In this document: positions 17,925 to 29,828 of the stretch, piece after piece
Layout: each line of letters opens with the position of its first letter
Numbering within the stretch: the stretch's first letter is position 1
Assembly: GCA_964648985.1 (NCBI GenBank)
Contig: CAZYMS010000001.1
Location: 37,022-101,021 of the forward strand
From: JAEUSE01 sp964648985
GTDB taxonomy: Bacteria > Patescibacteriota > Doudnabacteria > UBA920
Length of the DNA stretch: 64,000 nt
Direction of reading: 5' to 3'
Program-made: the position numbers and the translations under genes
Notes under the pieces: model-generated
What the model was told of the DNA's origin: nothing
What the model saw: the letters and a program-made list of their open reading frames with translations, nothing else
Database searches by the model: none

Positions 17925-19286
17925 TTATGTCGTATAAAGTTTATCCAAGATAAGGTCTACTTCTTGTTTGAATGATTCTTTTTCCGTAAGCATGTTTTGG
18001 ATTTTTTCTACTGCATGCATTACGGTCGTATGATCTCTCCCCCCAAAGAACTCTCCTATACTGGGAAATGAGCTGGAAAGCTCTTGTCTGGCAAGAAACA
18101 TAGCTATTTGTCGCGGTTTTACGAATTCTTGTCTGCGAGACTGTTTTATGAGGTCTTCACCGGTTACGTTATAGAATTCAGCCACTAAGGAAACTATCTT
18201 TTTTACCGTAACGCCTTTTTTCTTATTATTCATCATGCCCTGAAGCATGCTTTGAGCTTGTTCAAGACTTACAATGCGGTTTTCCATGTCTTGAAATACC
18301 AACAGCCTGTTAAGTGCTCCTTCAAGCTCACGTACATTGCTTTGGATATTTTCGGCAATATAATAGACTATTTCTTCCGGTAGGTTGGTTCCACGTTTTA
18401 AAAGTTTGGTTCGGAGAATTGCCATGCGGGTTTCTAGGTCCGGAGCTTGGATATCTGCGACCATCCCCCACTCAAAACGGCTTACGAGCCTTGCCTCAAT
18501 TGCTGGTATTTCCTTTGGCAGGCGGTCTGCAGTAATTATTATCTGCTTACCTTTATCCCTGAGTTCATTAAAGGTATGAAAGAATTCTTCTTGCGTTCCC
18601 TCTTTTCCCGCAATAAACTGGATATCGTCTATAAGAAGCATGTCTACGGTGCGGTAATGCTGCTTAAAATCATCCATTTTTTTGGTGGAGATTGCATTTA
18701 TGTAGTCGTTGGTGAATTTTTCACTCGTCAAATATAAGACTTTTGCCCGTGGATTTTCTGAAATAAGCTTGTTGGCAACTGCATGCATAAGGTGAGTTTT
18801 GCCAAGACCTACTCCCCCGTAGATGAATAATGGGTTGTATTGGGTCCCTGGGTTCTTGGCAACTGCAAGGCTTGCGGCGTGCGCAAGTTCGTTGTTTTTG
18901 CCTATGATGAATGTGTCAAAAACGTACTTAGGGTTAATGTTCGATTGAGCAGTATTTGTAACTTGGGTCGGATATGCTGGAGCTGTTTGGAGGGGGTCGC
19001 TTGGTTGCAGATTTTGAGTAGGTGTGGGTGAGGTTTTCACAATTGTTCCTACTTGGTACTTGATAGTTTTTATTTCCGGAGCAATACCTTTTAGTGCTTT
19101 AAGCATTTCAGTATTGTATTTGCTCGCTATCCAGTCGCGATGGTATGTGGAAGGGACTGCAACAGTAATATTATCGTCAGTTTTTTCAATAATATGGGTA
19201 TTTTTAAGCCAAGTATTAAAATTTGCTTTAGATAGTGATACTTCTAGATGGCCCAAAATTGCTTGCCAGATCTGTTGGTTGTTCAT
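17925..19286 (-). CDS. dnaA: Chromosomal replication initiator protein DnaA
   Basis: 453 residues. Domain I (1-80) begins MNNQQIWQAILGHLEVSLSK. A low-complexity Pro/Thr/Gln linker is followed by the AAA+ domain with YGGVGLGKTHLMHAVAN (Walker A), LLIDDIQFIAGKEGTQEEFFHTFN (Walker B) and the arginine region ARLVSRFEWGM. Domain IV ends with the DNA-binding signature FGGRDHTTVMHAVEKI. DnaA opens the origin. The gene leads dnaN and recF, and clusters of DnaA-box-like sequences lie on both sides. Confidence 0.97.
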   Translation of the reverse strand: MNNQQIWQAILGHLEVSLSKANFNTWLKNTHIIEKTDDNITVAVPSTYHRDWIASKYNTEMLKALKGIAPEIKTIKYQVGTIVKTSPTPTQNLQPSDPLQTAPAYPTQVTNTAQSNINPKYVFDTFIIGKNNELAHAASLAVAKNPGTQYNPLFIYGGVGLGKTHLMHAVANKLISENPRAKVLYLTSEKFTNDYINAISTKKMDDFKQHYRTVDMLLIDDIQFIAGKEGTQEEFFHTFNELRDKGKQIIITADRLPKEIPAIEARLVSRFEWGMVADIQAPDLETRMAILRTKLLKRGTNLPEEIVYYIAENIQSNVRELEGALNRLLVFQDMENRIVSLEQAQSMLQGMMNNKKKGVTVKKIVSLVAEFYNVTGEDLIKQSRRQEFVKPRQIAMFLARQELSSSFPSIGEFFGGRDHTTVMHAVEKIQNMLTEKESFKQEVDLILDKLYTT

Positions 19287-19669
19287 AAAAAAGAGTACAT
19301 ACGTAATTAAGGGTAATGAATTAAGTAAAAATACCTTTATTTATTACGTAATACTTACTTGCTTGATTCTGATTTACTTATCTTATCAAGGTAGTTATCA
19401 ACATGCTAGCAGGCAATAATACTGCTTATATAAGCGGATTAGGTGTTTAACTGTTGATTGCCTGTGGATTACTTGTGATTTTTGTGGATATTGATAGTGA
19501 ATAATGGGTTAATGAGTTTAACCTGTTTGGTTATTTATAGGTATTTATATATAGATATAGTATGTTGATAGCAATGAGTATTATCAAATCCTATAAAGCA
19601 ATCTAATACATAATGAATTAACGATATATAGTCTATAAAAACCCCTTATTTAAGGGGTTTTTATATCAA
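19287..19669. other. oriC: Candidate replication origin upstream of dnaA
   Basis: 383 bases without a gene. It holds near-consensus DnaA boxes TTATCAACA (19395-19403), TGTGGATTA (19463-19471) and TGTGGATAT (19483-19491), a weaker TGTTGATTG (19452-19460), and then an A/T-rich stretch (about 19530-19600) that could be the unwinding element. The first 90 bases contain word-type repeat sequence. The terminator of the giant surface gene is at the right end. This is an inference from motifs and position beside dnaA. Confidence 0.5.
19637..19662. terminator. Terminator of the giant surface protein gene
   Basis: AAAAACCCCTTA / TAAGGGGTTTTT perfect 12 bp stem. It follows the stop at 19670 on the minus strand. 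Confidence 0.9.
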
Positions 19670-22600
19670 CTATTCAGTTACTATCTCGGGTTCCGGGTCA
19701 ACTGCGGGGGTAGGTTCGGGGGCCGGTGTTTCACTTTCTGCGCCATCACCACCTTCCTCAGTGGTGGGGGATGGAGGGTCTGTTTGGTGTGTATTTTCTG
19801 GTGGGGTATTGTTTTGTACTACTGGTGCCTGCTGAACGATTTGTGTTACTTGCTGGAAAGTGGACAAAAGCATGACCCGAATAGAGCCTGTATTGTCGGG
19901 GGTGCTATCTAGAGAAATTCCAAATACTTGACCCTGGGCTTCCGATGGAAGCTTTGCAGCTTTTCCAGCAAAGGTTGATGCAGTAAGCTTGTCGCCTAGA
20001 GATACGCTCCCATTCACAAATACCTTTTTGTAGGTTCCTGTTATGACGATGCTTACATATTCACCTGGTTTAATAGTTGTTGGGTCGTCTGTAATAGGGG
20101 AGTCAGGGCTTATATTAAAGTCTGAAAGGTTGCGGTCTGCTACGCCAACAATAATTGTGTTTGCACCTGCTACTGCTTTTGCAATGGTGAGAGTGGGTTG
20201 GTCACCCAGTATTGGTTCCTCTGTTGCGCCAGTAAGCATAAGTAAGTCCCCTTGGTGTATGGTTTCGTTGCTGGTATTCTTTGCCACTATTGCGGTAGAA
20301 CCTAATATTCTACCAAGCACAGCAACGTCTTTCTTTACAACCAAGGTGCCCGTGAGTATGGCAGTGCCTTTGGTGTTTATGGTAAAGAGGGAAGTATCTG
20401 CATTGGTTATTTCCAGTACTATGCCACTTGCGAGGTTTGCATTAATATGAACGGTACCATCGTTTGCCACGAGGAAGTTGTCCATGCCGTCCTTTTGTAG
20501 CTGTAAGAGATTACCACTATCCTTTTGATTTATTATGAACGAAGTATCGTGGCCTTCAATTGTTCCGCCGCCAACTTCATTTATTACCTGTCCATCTTGT
20601 TCTCCAACAGTAAAGGTAAATGATGGTTTGGAGACATTGCCTTTAGGGTCTTGAATAAGAGAGGTGTTGTTTAATTCTTTGGTTGCATTTACCAAAGCAG
20701 CAAGGATTGGGCGGTCCGATAGAGATAGATAACCTTGTGGGTCAGTATCTACTGCCTCAGGGATTGCTGTTTGGATATTCTGAGCGCTGAATCCAGCATT
20801 AAGGAAAGTTTGGTCTAGGCCTGATAGAGCGTTCCAGCGATAGAGGATCGGATCTATTGCCATTATTGACGAAAGGCCGCGGTCAAATGCTCCTTGTACA
20901 TCTTTTAGTCGAATATCAGAAGAGCTGGTAAGGTTCCCCGATGCATCTGAGCTCACAGTACCAGTGCCGAAAGCGTGGATACGGAAACCACCTGCTCCGG
21001 AAATGGTTACACGTTGGTTTACGCCATTTGTGAAGAACGCTATGGGGGCGTTGGCTCCATTGTAGAAGTTAAGCGAATTGGCGCCTCCAAAAGTCGTTTC
21101 AGTTGAGCTACTGTAAATCATCTGTCCGCCATATGCATTTGAATCATTTCCCAAGGCGATACGTGCGCTCGCGGAAGATCCGGAATTGTTATTATAGACT
21201 CTGAGAATGCTATAGGTATTTTGACTCTTTTGAATATCTACCGTGCTTAGCGAATCAGGGGCGGCCGTTCCTATTCCAACTCGACCATCGTTTTGGATTA
21301 TCAGTCCCGGGCTGTTTGATGAGTCAATTACGCTTAGTAATGCCGGTAACTTATCTGGGGTGGTGTCATTAGCGTTGTTAGAGAAAGCAGTGTCAACCGT
21401 CAGTGAGGTATCGGACGCAATAGCAGTAACCGTCCTGGTTTCTCCGGTAACTGTGATGCGGTCGCCCACGGCCAATTCAGTAAGAAACGCAGTGCCGCTG
21501 CCAGTAACTGTAGTTGATGCAGCTGGGTCGATATCTCCGGTTAGCTCAGATGTGGCATTTGCTTTAATATTTGCGGATCCGATGAGCCGCAAGCCTGGTT
21601 GACTAGTCACGTTGGAGATTGTTGCAAAATTGGTGCTTACGTCGCTAAATCTATATCTTGCTCCTGTTGTTACTCCACCTGTGCTGAAATCGAATCCGCT
21701 TACGTTGCTTGTGGCGATTGAACCGTAGGTGTCGTATGCTTCATTGAATGTTTTAATATGATACGGAGCATATCCCACATCGCTTAATGAGCGTATATAC
21801 ATACCAGTGGTGTAACCGCTTGCTGCAGCATCCCATCCGTCAAAGTTGAAAGTGAATGCGTTTGATGTTGCGCTTTCACCACCCCCGACTGATTCGCGGC
21901 TGTTGACTACTAGGCCCATGCTAGCGTTCGTGTTGCCCCTTGAGCCGTTACGCACGTATATACCTGCGGTCGACTGTTTTTCCAGTTGTGCTCCCCAAGC
22001 ATAGTAGGCAGTAGTACCGTTGTTGATTATGAATGTTACTGTGCCGGTTGAAGAACCGTTAAAGGCTTGGGTAACGGTAAAGCGTTGCCAGCTAGTAGTA
22101 ACTGTCACCGTGTTGGCGGTACCGGTTTGGTTCCCGGAGTCTAGTCGTAAGTTTACCGTGCCGGAGCCGGATGACTTTTTGAGCCACACAGAACCTGTCC
22201 AGGTGGTGCTGGTAGAAGAAGTAGAGAGCCAGTCTGCTTGTTTTACGTTATCGGTAGAGCTTCCACCTGCGCCAATTGTGTCCGCAGTTGTGTAGCCGTC
22301 CGGTCCTGTGGTGCTGTTGGCGGTTATGCTGACACCTGTTTTGGTCCACGCGGCATTGTCTAATTCTTCCGTGTATTTTATACGATTTTCGCTTCTGCCA
22401 AATCCACCCTGTGGCGAGTACATATATCCAGAGTCCAAAAGCAGGTCTGATCCATCCCCTAAGTTTAATCTTTCAGATGGGGTTGTTTTTGCGACACCTA
22501 TATTACCGCCGGCAAATATTGCTGCGTAGTTCGTATCTCCGGAAGTTGGTTCTTCCACGTAGAGTCCAATCTTGGTGGTTGTGCCTGTGCTGTGGGTGTT

Positions 22601-25600
22601 TGAGTTGGCTATGTAAGCACCATAAGAGTTAAGTGTGCCTCCTGTAGTGAGCCTTCCGTTGGCTTGCGCGAATATACCATAAGAATTTACTGTTGCGCCG
22701 GTAGTGGAATCACTCGAAGTTGGTAAGAAATATCCGCCGTATATATTGGTTGTTCCACCGTTGCTGGCACCCGTGCTGCTGCTAGGGGCAGAGTAAATAC
22801 CGTATATGTCCCTAGTATTTGCGGATATGGCACCTGTTGCGTTGGCTGAGAAATATCCGCCATAGAGGGCATATGAATTGCTGGTAGAGTCAGATGTGAC
22901 GTTGGAATACAATCCATAACCAGTTTTGCCTCCGTTTCCTGTCATAGTTAGATTGCTTTGCAAGTTGTAATTTGTTTTATTCGTAGCCGTGCTGTCGGTT
23001 CCGTCAATTTTTATGCCGTATCCGGTGCTAGTACTGCCGGAATAGTCTGGTGCAAAGTAGGCGAGTACGCCGGCAGTACTACCACTTCCTACATCCGAAA
23101 CGACTTTCATAAAACCAGAAGATGTCCCTGTGATAACCCCGGTGGACGTCGGACCAGTAAGTGAAAGGGCGGACCCGGTTGTTAGAGAAGTCATGGATAT
23201 TGCCTGACCAATGCCCACCGTTGAAGAGTTTGCCGCTAAGTTGATAAACGTGGCCGCACCTGTGGTGGAAGTAGAGCTAAGGTTAATAAGGCTGCCGGTG
23301 AATCCGGTGGTGGTTCCGGTCTGGGCAATGTCAATGTATTTAGCCGAGGTTTGGCTTGCGCCGTTGGCTGCGATAGACATCATGGTGCCGGATGTAAGGC
23401 TGTTGCTGTTGAAGGCAAGGAGTCCGGTCCCCGTGTAAGCGCCACCATTTGCGCTAATGTTCAGTGCGGTACCGGTAGATGCTGTGCCCATCACTAATCC
23501 CATAAGTTGGCCACCTGCCATAGATCCACCACCAGTGACCTGAATACCGGTACCGCTGGTAATGCCGGTGGTTGATATATTTAAGGCTGTGCCTGTAAAG
23601 CTGGCTGTATTATTTGTAAGGTTTACTAAGGTGCCCGCAGTAGAAGCGGACGAGGTGACATTGAGCAACCCTCCGGTAGAGGTGTATGCTCCGCTGTGGC
23701 TGATTTGTACTAAACCATTTGCGATAGCCGAAGTTCCCGAAGCAGACACTTTCAAAGCGGCGCCGCTTGTAATACCTGAGCCAGCAGCTATGTTTGTAAT
23801 TGTACCGGTTGTTATGCCGGTGCCAGACACGCTTTGTACAACACCGCCTGTGGTTGCGTTGCCTGTGACGTTGAGTAGGCCGCCGCTGCCAGTGTATGCC
23901 CCACTTGCCGTGAGTTGTACTATACCGTTTGTTACTGCGCCAGTGGTGGCGGAAGTAACTTTTAAGGCTGAGCCGGATGTAAGGCCGGTAGCAGAAGAGG
24001 TGATAGAGAGGTTGTCTGTTGTGGTGGTAGCACCCCAGTCTAATGTTTGGGTAGTAGTGCCCATGTTTATGGCGCCATTGCCGCTGGGGTCGCCAATAGC
24101 GTCAAATGCCGTTGCCGCACCCGCGCAGCCTGTACAAGAAGTAACCGTTAAGGCGCCACCACTGGTAAGTTTTGCGACACTTGTATTTGCGACTTGGAAG
24201 TCGAAAAAGTTACCCGTAAAGCTTGCAGGATTGGCCCCGATGTATGTTCCGTTGGTCGAGCCGCTGGAAAGAGCTGTGTTTGAAAGATTGAATAATGCAT
24301 GCGTTGCAGAGGCGTTTATAGCCGTACTAATAGAAAGGGGGTCTACCGGGGTGCCCGTGCCAATGCCAAGCCCTGTCGAGTTCCAAATTCCCGTGGTTGA
24401 GTTGTTAACGCTGAAGGTAATGTTGCCACCGCTTGATCCAGAAACACCAGCTCTTAATAGAAGGTTGCTTGCGCCGCTGTCTCCATTGTTTCCAACTGAG
24501 ACAGTTGCCGCTGGTTGGTACCAATAGCCAGAAGTGGCACTAAAATTGGTAATGCCTTGACCGATTGTAGAAATACCACCGGCCTCATTTAGGCTAAATG
24601 CAGTTGTTCCATTAAGTTTTACATCTATTATTCTTCCGTTAAACCCGCTTGGTGCGTTTATACCAAGACCTGTGCCGCTTGTGGACCACCCGGTAGACGT
24701 CGCTCCGCTTGCTTCGACTAAGAGTTGGGGTTTGGTGGTGGTTGAGTCACCACCAGTGAACCACGAGCCACTTAATTTGGCTCCTGGGTTGGATGCTGCA
24801 CCGTTCGATCCAATGTGTAAGAAAGCGGTAGGGGAGGTGGTCCCTATTCCAACATTGCCACCAGTAAATACTGCTCCATAATTGTTGGTTGCGCCGGTTG
24901 GAGCATCAATATATAGCCCATATCCGTTGGTTACGGCGCCTGAACCAGTAGTAAGGTCTGCCGTGCCAATTCTGAGCCCTACCGCATTGGTAATGGCTAC
25001 GCCAGTAGAACCGGCTGCTATGGGAGCAGAAGAAATAGTTACGCTGTTTGCGTTAGTAATCGCGACTTGTGTTGCGTCATTGTCTTGTATGGTAGGCGCG
25101 TTAAATAAGAAGCTGTCCATTGCAGTAGTAACAGCAGTAGAGCCAGTAAGCGTAATAGTAGGGGAGGTAAAGGTCCCCGTCGTATACTCTGCGCTTGTCG
25201 CGCTTGCGACGGTTTGGGCTGGGGCGACGACATGTAAAGCGGAGCTGGGGTTAGTGATGCCAATGCCGATTTCTCCCGCAAAATAGCTGTCAGAAGTTGA
25301 GGAGCTGTATATGCTGTAATTTCCAGTAGCGGGTACACTAGAACCTAAAACCAGGTTAATGTAGTCTGAGGCACTCGTAGAAGCATACGCGTGCAAACCT
25401 ACATTGAGCACCCCGCCACCTGCTACAGTAGCCTGGAATTGACCTGCTATATTTGTATACGCATTGTTTGCTATTGCGTACAGACCTATGTTCGTATTGT
25501 CAGTCCCGCTAGTGCTGTTGGCAAAGTACCCAGTATAGGTAGTTTGGTTGTTAGCACTCGTGCCAGCAGAAGAAACATTTAATGCCTTTTGAGTGTTAGA

Positions 25601-28600
25601 CGCAGCGCCAGTACCTGTAACTGCGATAGTAGCCAGAGATCCCGAGGTTAGCGAAGAGCTGGCCAAGGAAAGGGCGGTACCCGTAGTCAGAGAGTTTGCT
25701 ACATAAGATAATCCTGTTGTAGTGGTGCCCGTAAAGTTTTGGGTCCAGGTATTAGCTCCTTGGTTAAGAACAAGAGCCGCATCCAGGTCCATGGTATCTT
25801 CAAAGTCTGTGTAGTCTAGGGTGTCGTCATCTACTTCACCTCCAGAAATTGTAGTACCCAGTACTGTCTGTAAATCGCCGCTTGAGAGTTGCAATCCGGT
25901 GCCTACAAACTCATCTATTGCGTCACTGCCAATAGTAATGGTTTGAGCTGCAGCTATGGTGATGCCTGCATCAAAGGTTGTGGCGTTGGTTATATTTCCG
26001 CCAGACACAGTAAGGTCTCCTGCAAACGTACCGTTGCCGGATGAATCTATAGTGAGTTTATCGCTTGTTCCAAGCGCTGAACCAGAAATCTTAAATTTGT
26101 CGCTATCGGAATTGTCGATTCCTATAGTAAACGTGTTTGTGCCATCTGCGAGTTCAAAGCCGATTTGCGGATCGCCCGTGCTTGTGTTTCCGATACTTAT
26201 TTGAATAGGGCTGGAAGAGGAGCCTAATACTTCTAGTTTTTGATCCGGTGTAACATCGCCAATACCGACATTGCCATTCGTATCAATGCTTAAGAACGGA
26301 TTGGTCCCGGGTGTGGTGCCGTCGCCAATTTGAAAGGTGTCATCATCATCGCCCCCTGCGTCATCTTGTACTCCCATCCAAAAATCAGTATCAGTAGCGG
26401 TGGTTGCGTTGAGTACCAGGCTCGGATCTGCTTTTGTGATGGTTTGGTTTGCGCTAAATACATTGGCCTGGTTTAAGTAGGCGACATTGTTCAATGTTCC
26501 CGCTGTGTTAATGTTCGTCCCACTAAGCAAATAGTTGGCTGCGTCAAATGAGGTGTAGCCACTATCATCACCGAGCCTTGCTTGCAGTGTCGCGCTGCTC
26601 CGTTTAAGGGCAGGGAAGGAGGTTGTTGCTCCACCAAAAATAAGTAAGTTAAATGCGTTTGTGGCGCTATTTTGCAATAATAAATTAGAGTCAGCAGGAG
26701 AGCTTATAACACTGCGACCGTTAAATCCAATATACCTACTTGCTGCGGCGTATATGTCGTTTCCGCCGAATATAGTACTGGCGGTTGTTACCGTACCATC
26801 ACTTTGTACAGAGAGTTTGCTAACGCCGCCGGTCTGCAAATCTAACAAATATTTGCCTGCGCTCCCGGTCGCTGTTTCAGTGGCGTTTACTAGAAGGGCG
26901 GTATATCCCCCAGCTCCGCTTTGGTTAATGACTGGTGCTATGCGTGCAAAAGTTTGAGCTGCCGTGCCAGTCAGTTCGCCAGTCGCTCCGGCACTATTTA
27001 CATCGAATGCCACAGGTGTAGAGGTGTTGTTAGAATCTGCTGCTTGTTGTACATGGAGTTGGGAAGTCGGCGCATTTATACCAACGCCAACATTGCCTCC
27101 AAAGTAATTATTTCCCGCAGCGGCGTATAAGGCGTAGTTTGCTGCCCCATTGGTGGCAGATAGGTCTAACGCTATGTTTATACCACTTCCACTTTTGCTA
27201 TTGCTAACAGATGCGCCATAGGTAAGATTCCCGTTTGAATTTCCAGAGTTTGAGACATTTAGTACTTGTTGCGTAGATCCTGAAGTGTTATCGGAAGTCG
27301 AACTAAATGTAATTACTGCCCCTGAAGTTACAGTACTGCTTGTCGCGTATAGGCCCGAGCCGCTTCCGCTCCCACTTGTAACTGAGCTAGAAATAATAAC
27401 CGATCCAGTGCCATTGGGGGCGATAAGCAGTGCTTCGTTTGTGCCGGTAGTAATATCTGTGGTAACGCCATTGAATTTCAGTCCGCCAGAAGAATCTATT
27501 TGGAATAAATCTCCAGAGCCCACTGTTAGTAAGGCTGCTGGTGTGGTGTCGCCAATACCGATGTTTGTGCCATTTGTGAATAATACTGTTTGATCATCTA
27601 TGGTTGTGCCTGTTGATGGGTAATATCCAAAATAACCAGCAACACCACTGGCCACGGTTCCGGCGCCACATGCACCCCAGGAAGGAGCTGCGCTCGTATT
27701 GCCTGTTAAACATTGTCCTGTAGTACCTGCTGCGGTTACCTGAACAGCGCTCGTGCCATTGCCGTAGAGTACGCCATTTGTAGTGAATGTATTCGCACCC
27801 GTACCACCTTGTGCAACAGTCACCAGGGCATTATCCGTTAAGATGGTTGCTGAAGCGTTTGGTAAGGTAAATGTTTTGGTAGAAGTGGTAGGGCCAGTGA
27901 ATGCAGTAAAGCCATTACCCGTACCACCATTGGCAGCTCCGAGAATGCCTGATACTTCAGCGGTAGCTAAATCTACTGCGGTCGAAGTAGAACCACTACC
28001 CGTAAATAAGGAGGCGGTTAAAGTATCTGATACATATGCATCAGTCAGGGCAGTGCCGTTCCAAGTGCCTGTGGTAATTACTCCAGTGTTGGCGGTAACA
28101 ACTAAACCATTGTAGGAAGCAGCTCCTGTGACAGCACCAGTCAGGGTAAGGGTGGTAAACGACCCACCAGCAGTACAAGCAAACGCACCAGTAGAATTAG
28201 TTATTGTACAACCGGTAGAGCCAGAACCACCACCGAGCAGTATATCGCCAGTGGAGGTGGCACCAAGGCTAACTGAACCGGACCCTTTAGCATCTAGGGT
28301 TATGTTTTCATCTGTTCCAGAAGAGATAGCTGCTAGTGCCACACCACCTGCCGCGGCCGCAGAAGTAATCTTTACACCAGTAGTAGAAGAAGCGGTGTTG
28401 GTGTCTACTTGTAATGCATAGTTAGAACCTGTTCTTGCAACTGTCAGGGCAGTGGTTGATTGTATGGTAGTGCTTTGTGCTCCCGTATTCGTAATACCTA
28501 CAACCGCAGCTATGGCACCGGAGGAGTTAACTTGGAAGAGGTCTCCGNNNNNNNNNNNNNNNNNNNNNNNNNNNNNNNNNNNNNNNNNNNNNNNNNNNNN

Positions 28601-29399
28601 NNNNNNNNNNNNNNNNNNNNNNNNNNNNNNNNNNNNNNNNNNNNNNNGTGGTTTTGTTGCCGTACACGGTAAGAGCGCCGGCCGCGTCTTGTACGGTGCC
28701 GGTTAAGGCCATACCGAGCACTGCAGTGTCGGTAATGGTGTTGCTGGTTACTTGTATAGTACCGGCGGTTTGTGTTGAGTTGCTTGCGCTTATAACCAGC
28801 CCTTGAATGTCGGCAGTGGCGCTATTTGAAATAGTCAGTGCGTCTCCGGCAGTGTCCGGTGCAATAACTGTTTTGCCGTCAGTATCTACGTCGAAATCTG
28901 CCAGATCAATGTTGCCGTCACCATTTAAGCTATTGGCCACAAAAGCAAAAGGTGAAGATACTAACTGTTTGCGAGGGGACATTTCACCGTCATAGCTGGT
29001 ACCTGTTGGCGCAAAGTTTACGGAGAGGTACAGAGACCCGCCTGTCATGTCTATGCTAAGGGCATTACAAGAACCAAGCTTGGCGTTAAATACACCGCTA
29101 GTCACCGTAAGCTTGCCACATGCACCGCTTGCTTGGTCAAATGTTTCAGTCCAAAGAAGTGAACCACTTGTTGCTGCGTCGTATATTTTGAACTCAAATG
29201 CGTATGTACCATCTGCTACATTGGTTCCTGCTACTTTGTTTGTGAGTTTTCCTTGGAAGTTTATGTATTTAGGGATTGCAGCTTGTGCTGTTTGGGTGAG
29301 TGGTATCCAATTAACGCAGATGGCAATTAACGCCAAAGCAGCATACAAGGCGGTATGCTTTCTGAAATTAAATTTTGTTTTCAGAGAAAAATGAGGCAC
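19670..29399 (-). CDS. Giant secreted fibre/adhesin with peptidase S74 (endosialidase-type) chaperone domain; interrupted by an assembly gap
   Basis: One gene on both sides of the 100-N gap: about 250 residues before it, at least 2,958 after it, with the frame open right up to the Ns. The N-terminus has a signal peptide (WIPLTQTAQAAIPKYINFQGKL). The body is Ser/Thr/Gly-rich and shows about eight 'GNVGIGTTSP..LHV' repeats known from phage tail fibres, tandem blocks such as GAYTGSGGLLNVTG / GAYTSTGGLLNVTS, and a jelly-roll-like region RIKYTEELDNAAWTKTG...WGAQLEKQ. Near 20920 the motif SDIRLKDVQGAFDRGLSSI begins the S74 domain, with Ser and Lys spaced as in the self-cleaving dyad of endosialidase chaperones. 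About 417 residues follow and would be released on cleavage, ending in a Pro/Glu-rich tail. It is probably a trimeric surface fibre for attachment. Cys is rare. Confidence 0.88.
28548..28647. other. Assembly gap (100 N)
   Basis: Exactly 100 undetermined bases, the usual placeholder for a gap of unknown size. The flanking frames of the giant gene differ by one position, as expected if the true length is not 100. Confidence 0.98.
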
Positions 29400-29404
29400 G
29401 TTTT

Positions 29405-29456
29405 AGTTTTGACCACAGATACGCAGATAGCACCGATGACACGGATTTTCATGAGC
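29405..29456. repeat. Word-type repeat, single arm (CCACAGATACGCAGATAGCA)
   Basis: Degenerate 'ACACAGAT' words between the HTH gene and the giant gene. No opposite arm is obvious. Confidence 0.55.
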
Positions 29457-29539
29457 GCTATTTTGTCCTACGGTGATTTTATTTCTTTTGCTTGTTCGTT
29501 TTTGTTTTGGTTCTAGAAACGAGAAAAAGCCAGATTCCA

Positions 29540-29764
29540 TTAGATGGTTGCTGGCTGGGGGGCGAGTGAGGTGTAGAGCTGCGAAAGTGCTTCTTTGGTG
29601 AAGCGACGGTCTCGGCGGCTGCCAATGCGGATGGCTACGAGCCTACCTTCTTTTTCCCAATTTCTTAAGGTGTTGGGGTGCACATGAAGAAGGTCGCAGG
29701 CTTCACGCAATGTCAGCAGCTCTGGGAGTTGCATGTTTTGCATTTGTTTTATGTTCGACCCCAA
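29540..29764 (-). CDS. MerR/excisionase-type helix-turn-helix protein
   Basis: 74 residues. The central part, LLTLREACDLLHVHPNTLRNWEKEGRLVAIRIG followed by RRFTKEALSQL, is the winged-helix HTH of MerR/excisionase (HTH_17) proteins that read short DNA sites. There is no effector or recombinase domain. It precedes the giant fibre gene on the same strand with a 140-base gap, so it may regulate that gene or itself. Its upstream region contains nested palindromes (29768-29828). Confidence 0.85.
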   Translation of the reverse strand: MGSNIKQMQNMQLPELLTLREACDLLHVHPNTLRNWEKEGRLVAIRIGSRRDRRFTKEALSQLYTSLAPQPATI

Positions 29765-29767
29765 TGT

Positions 29768-29828
29768 ACGAATGTCACATTAATGTCGCGAATTACCCAG
29801 TTGGGTAGTATTCATTCGGGACATTCGT
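29768..29828. promoter_or_regulatory. Nested palindromes upstream of the HTH gene, candidate operator
   Basis: ACGAATGTC (29768-29776) and GACATTCGT (29820-29828) form an outer inverted repeat. TACCCAGTTGGGTA (29794-29807) is a palindrome almost exactly at its centre. The set starts 4 bases upstream of the HTH start codon. Confidence 0.5.

Noticed and set aside
20043..28421. Long plus-strand frames opposite the giant fibre gene
   Set aside because: They are low-complexity Val/Pro/Ala mirrors of the Ser/Thr/Gly repeats on the coding strand and have no signal or domain logic.
28452..28706. Plus-strand reading frames across the N gap
   Set aside because: They run through undetermined bases, lie opposite the giant gene and have no family features.
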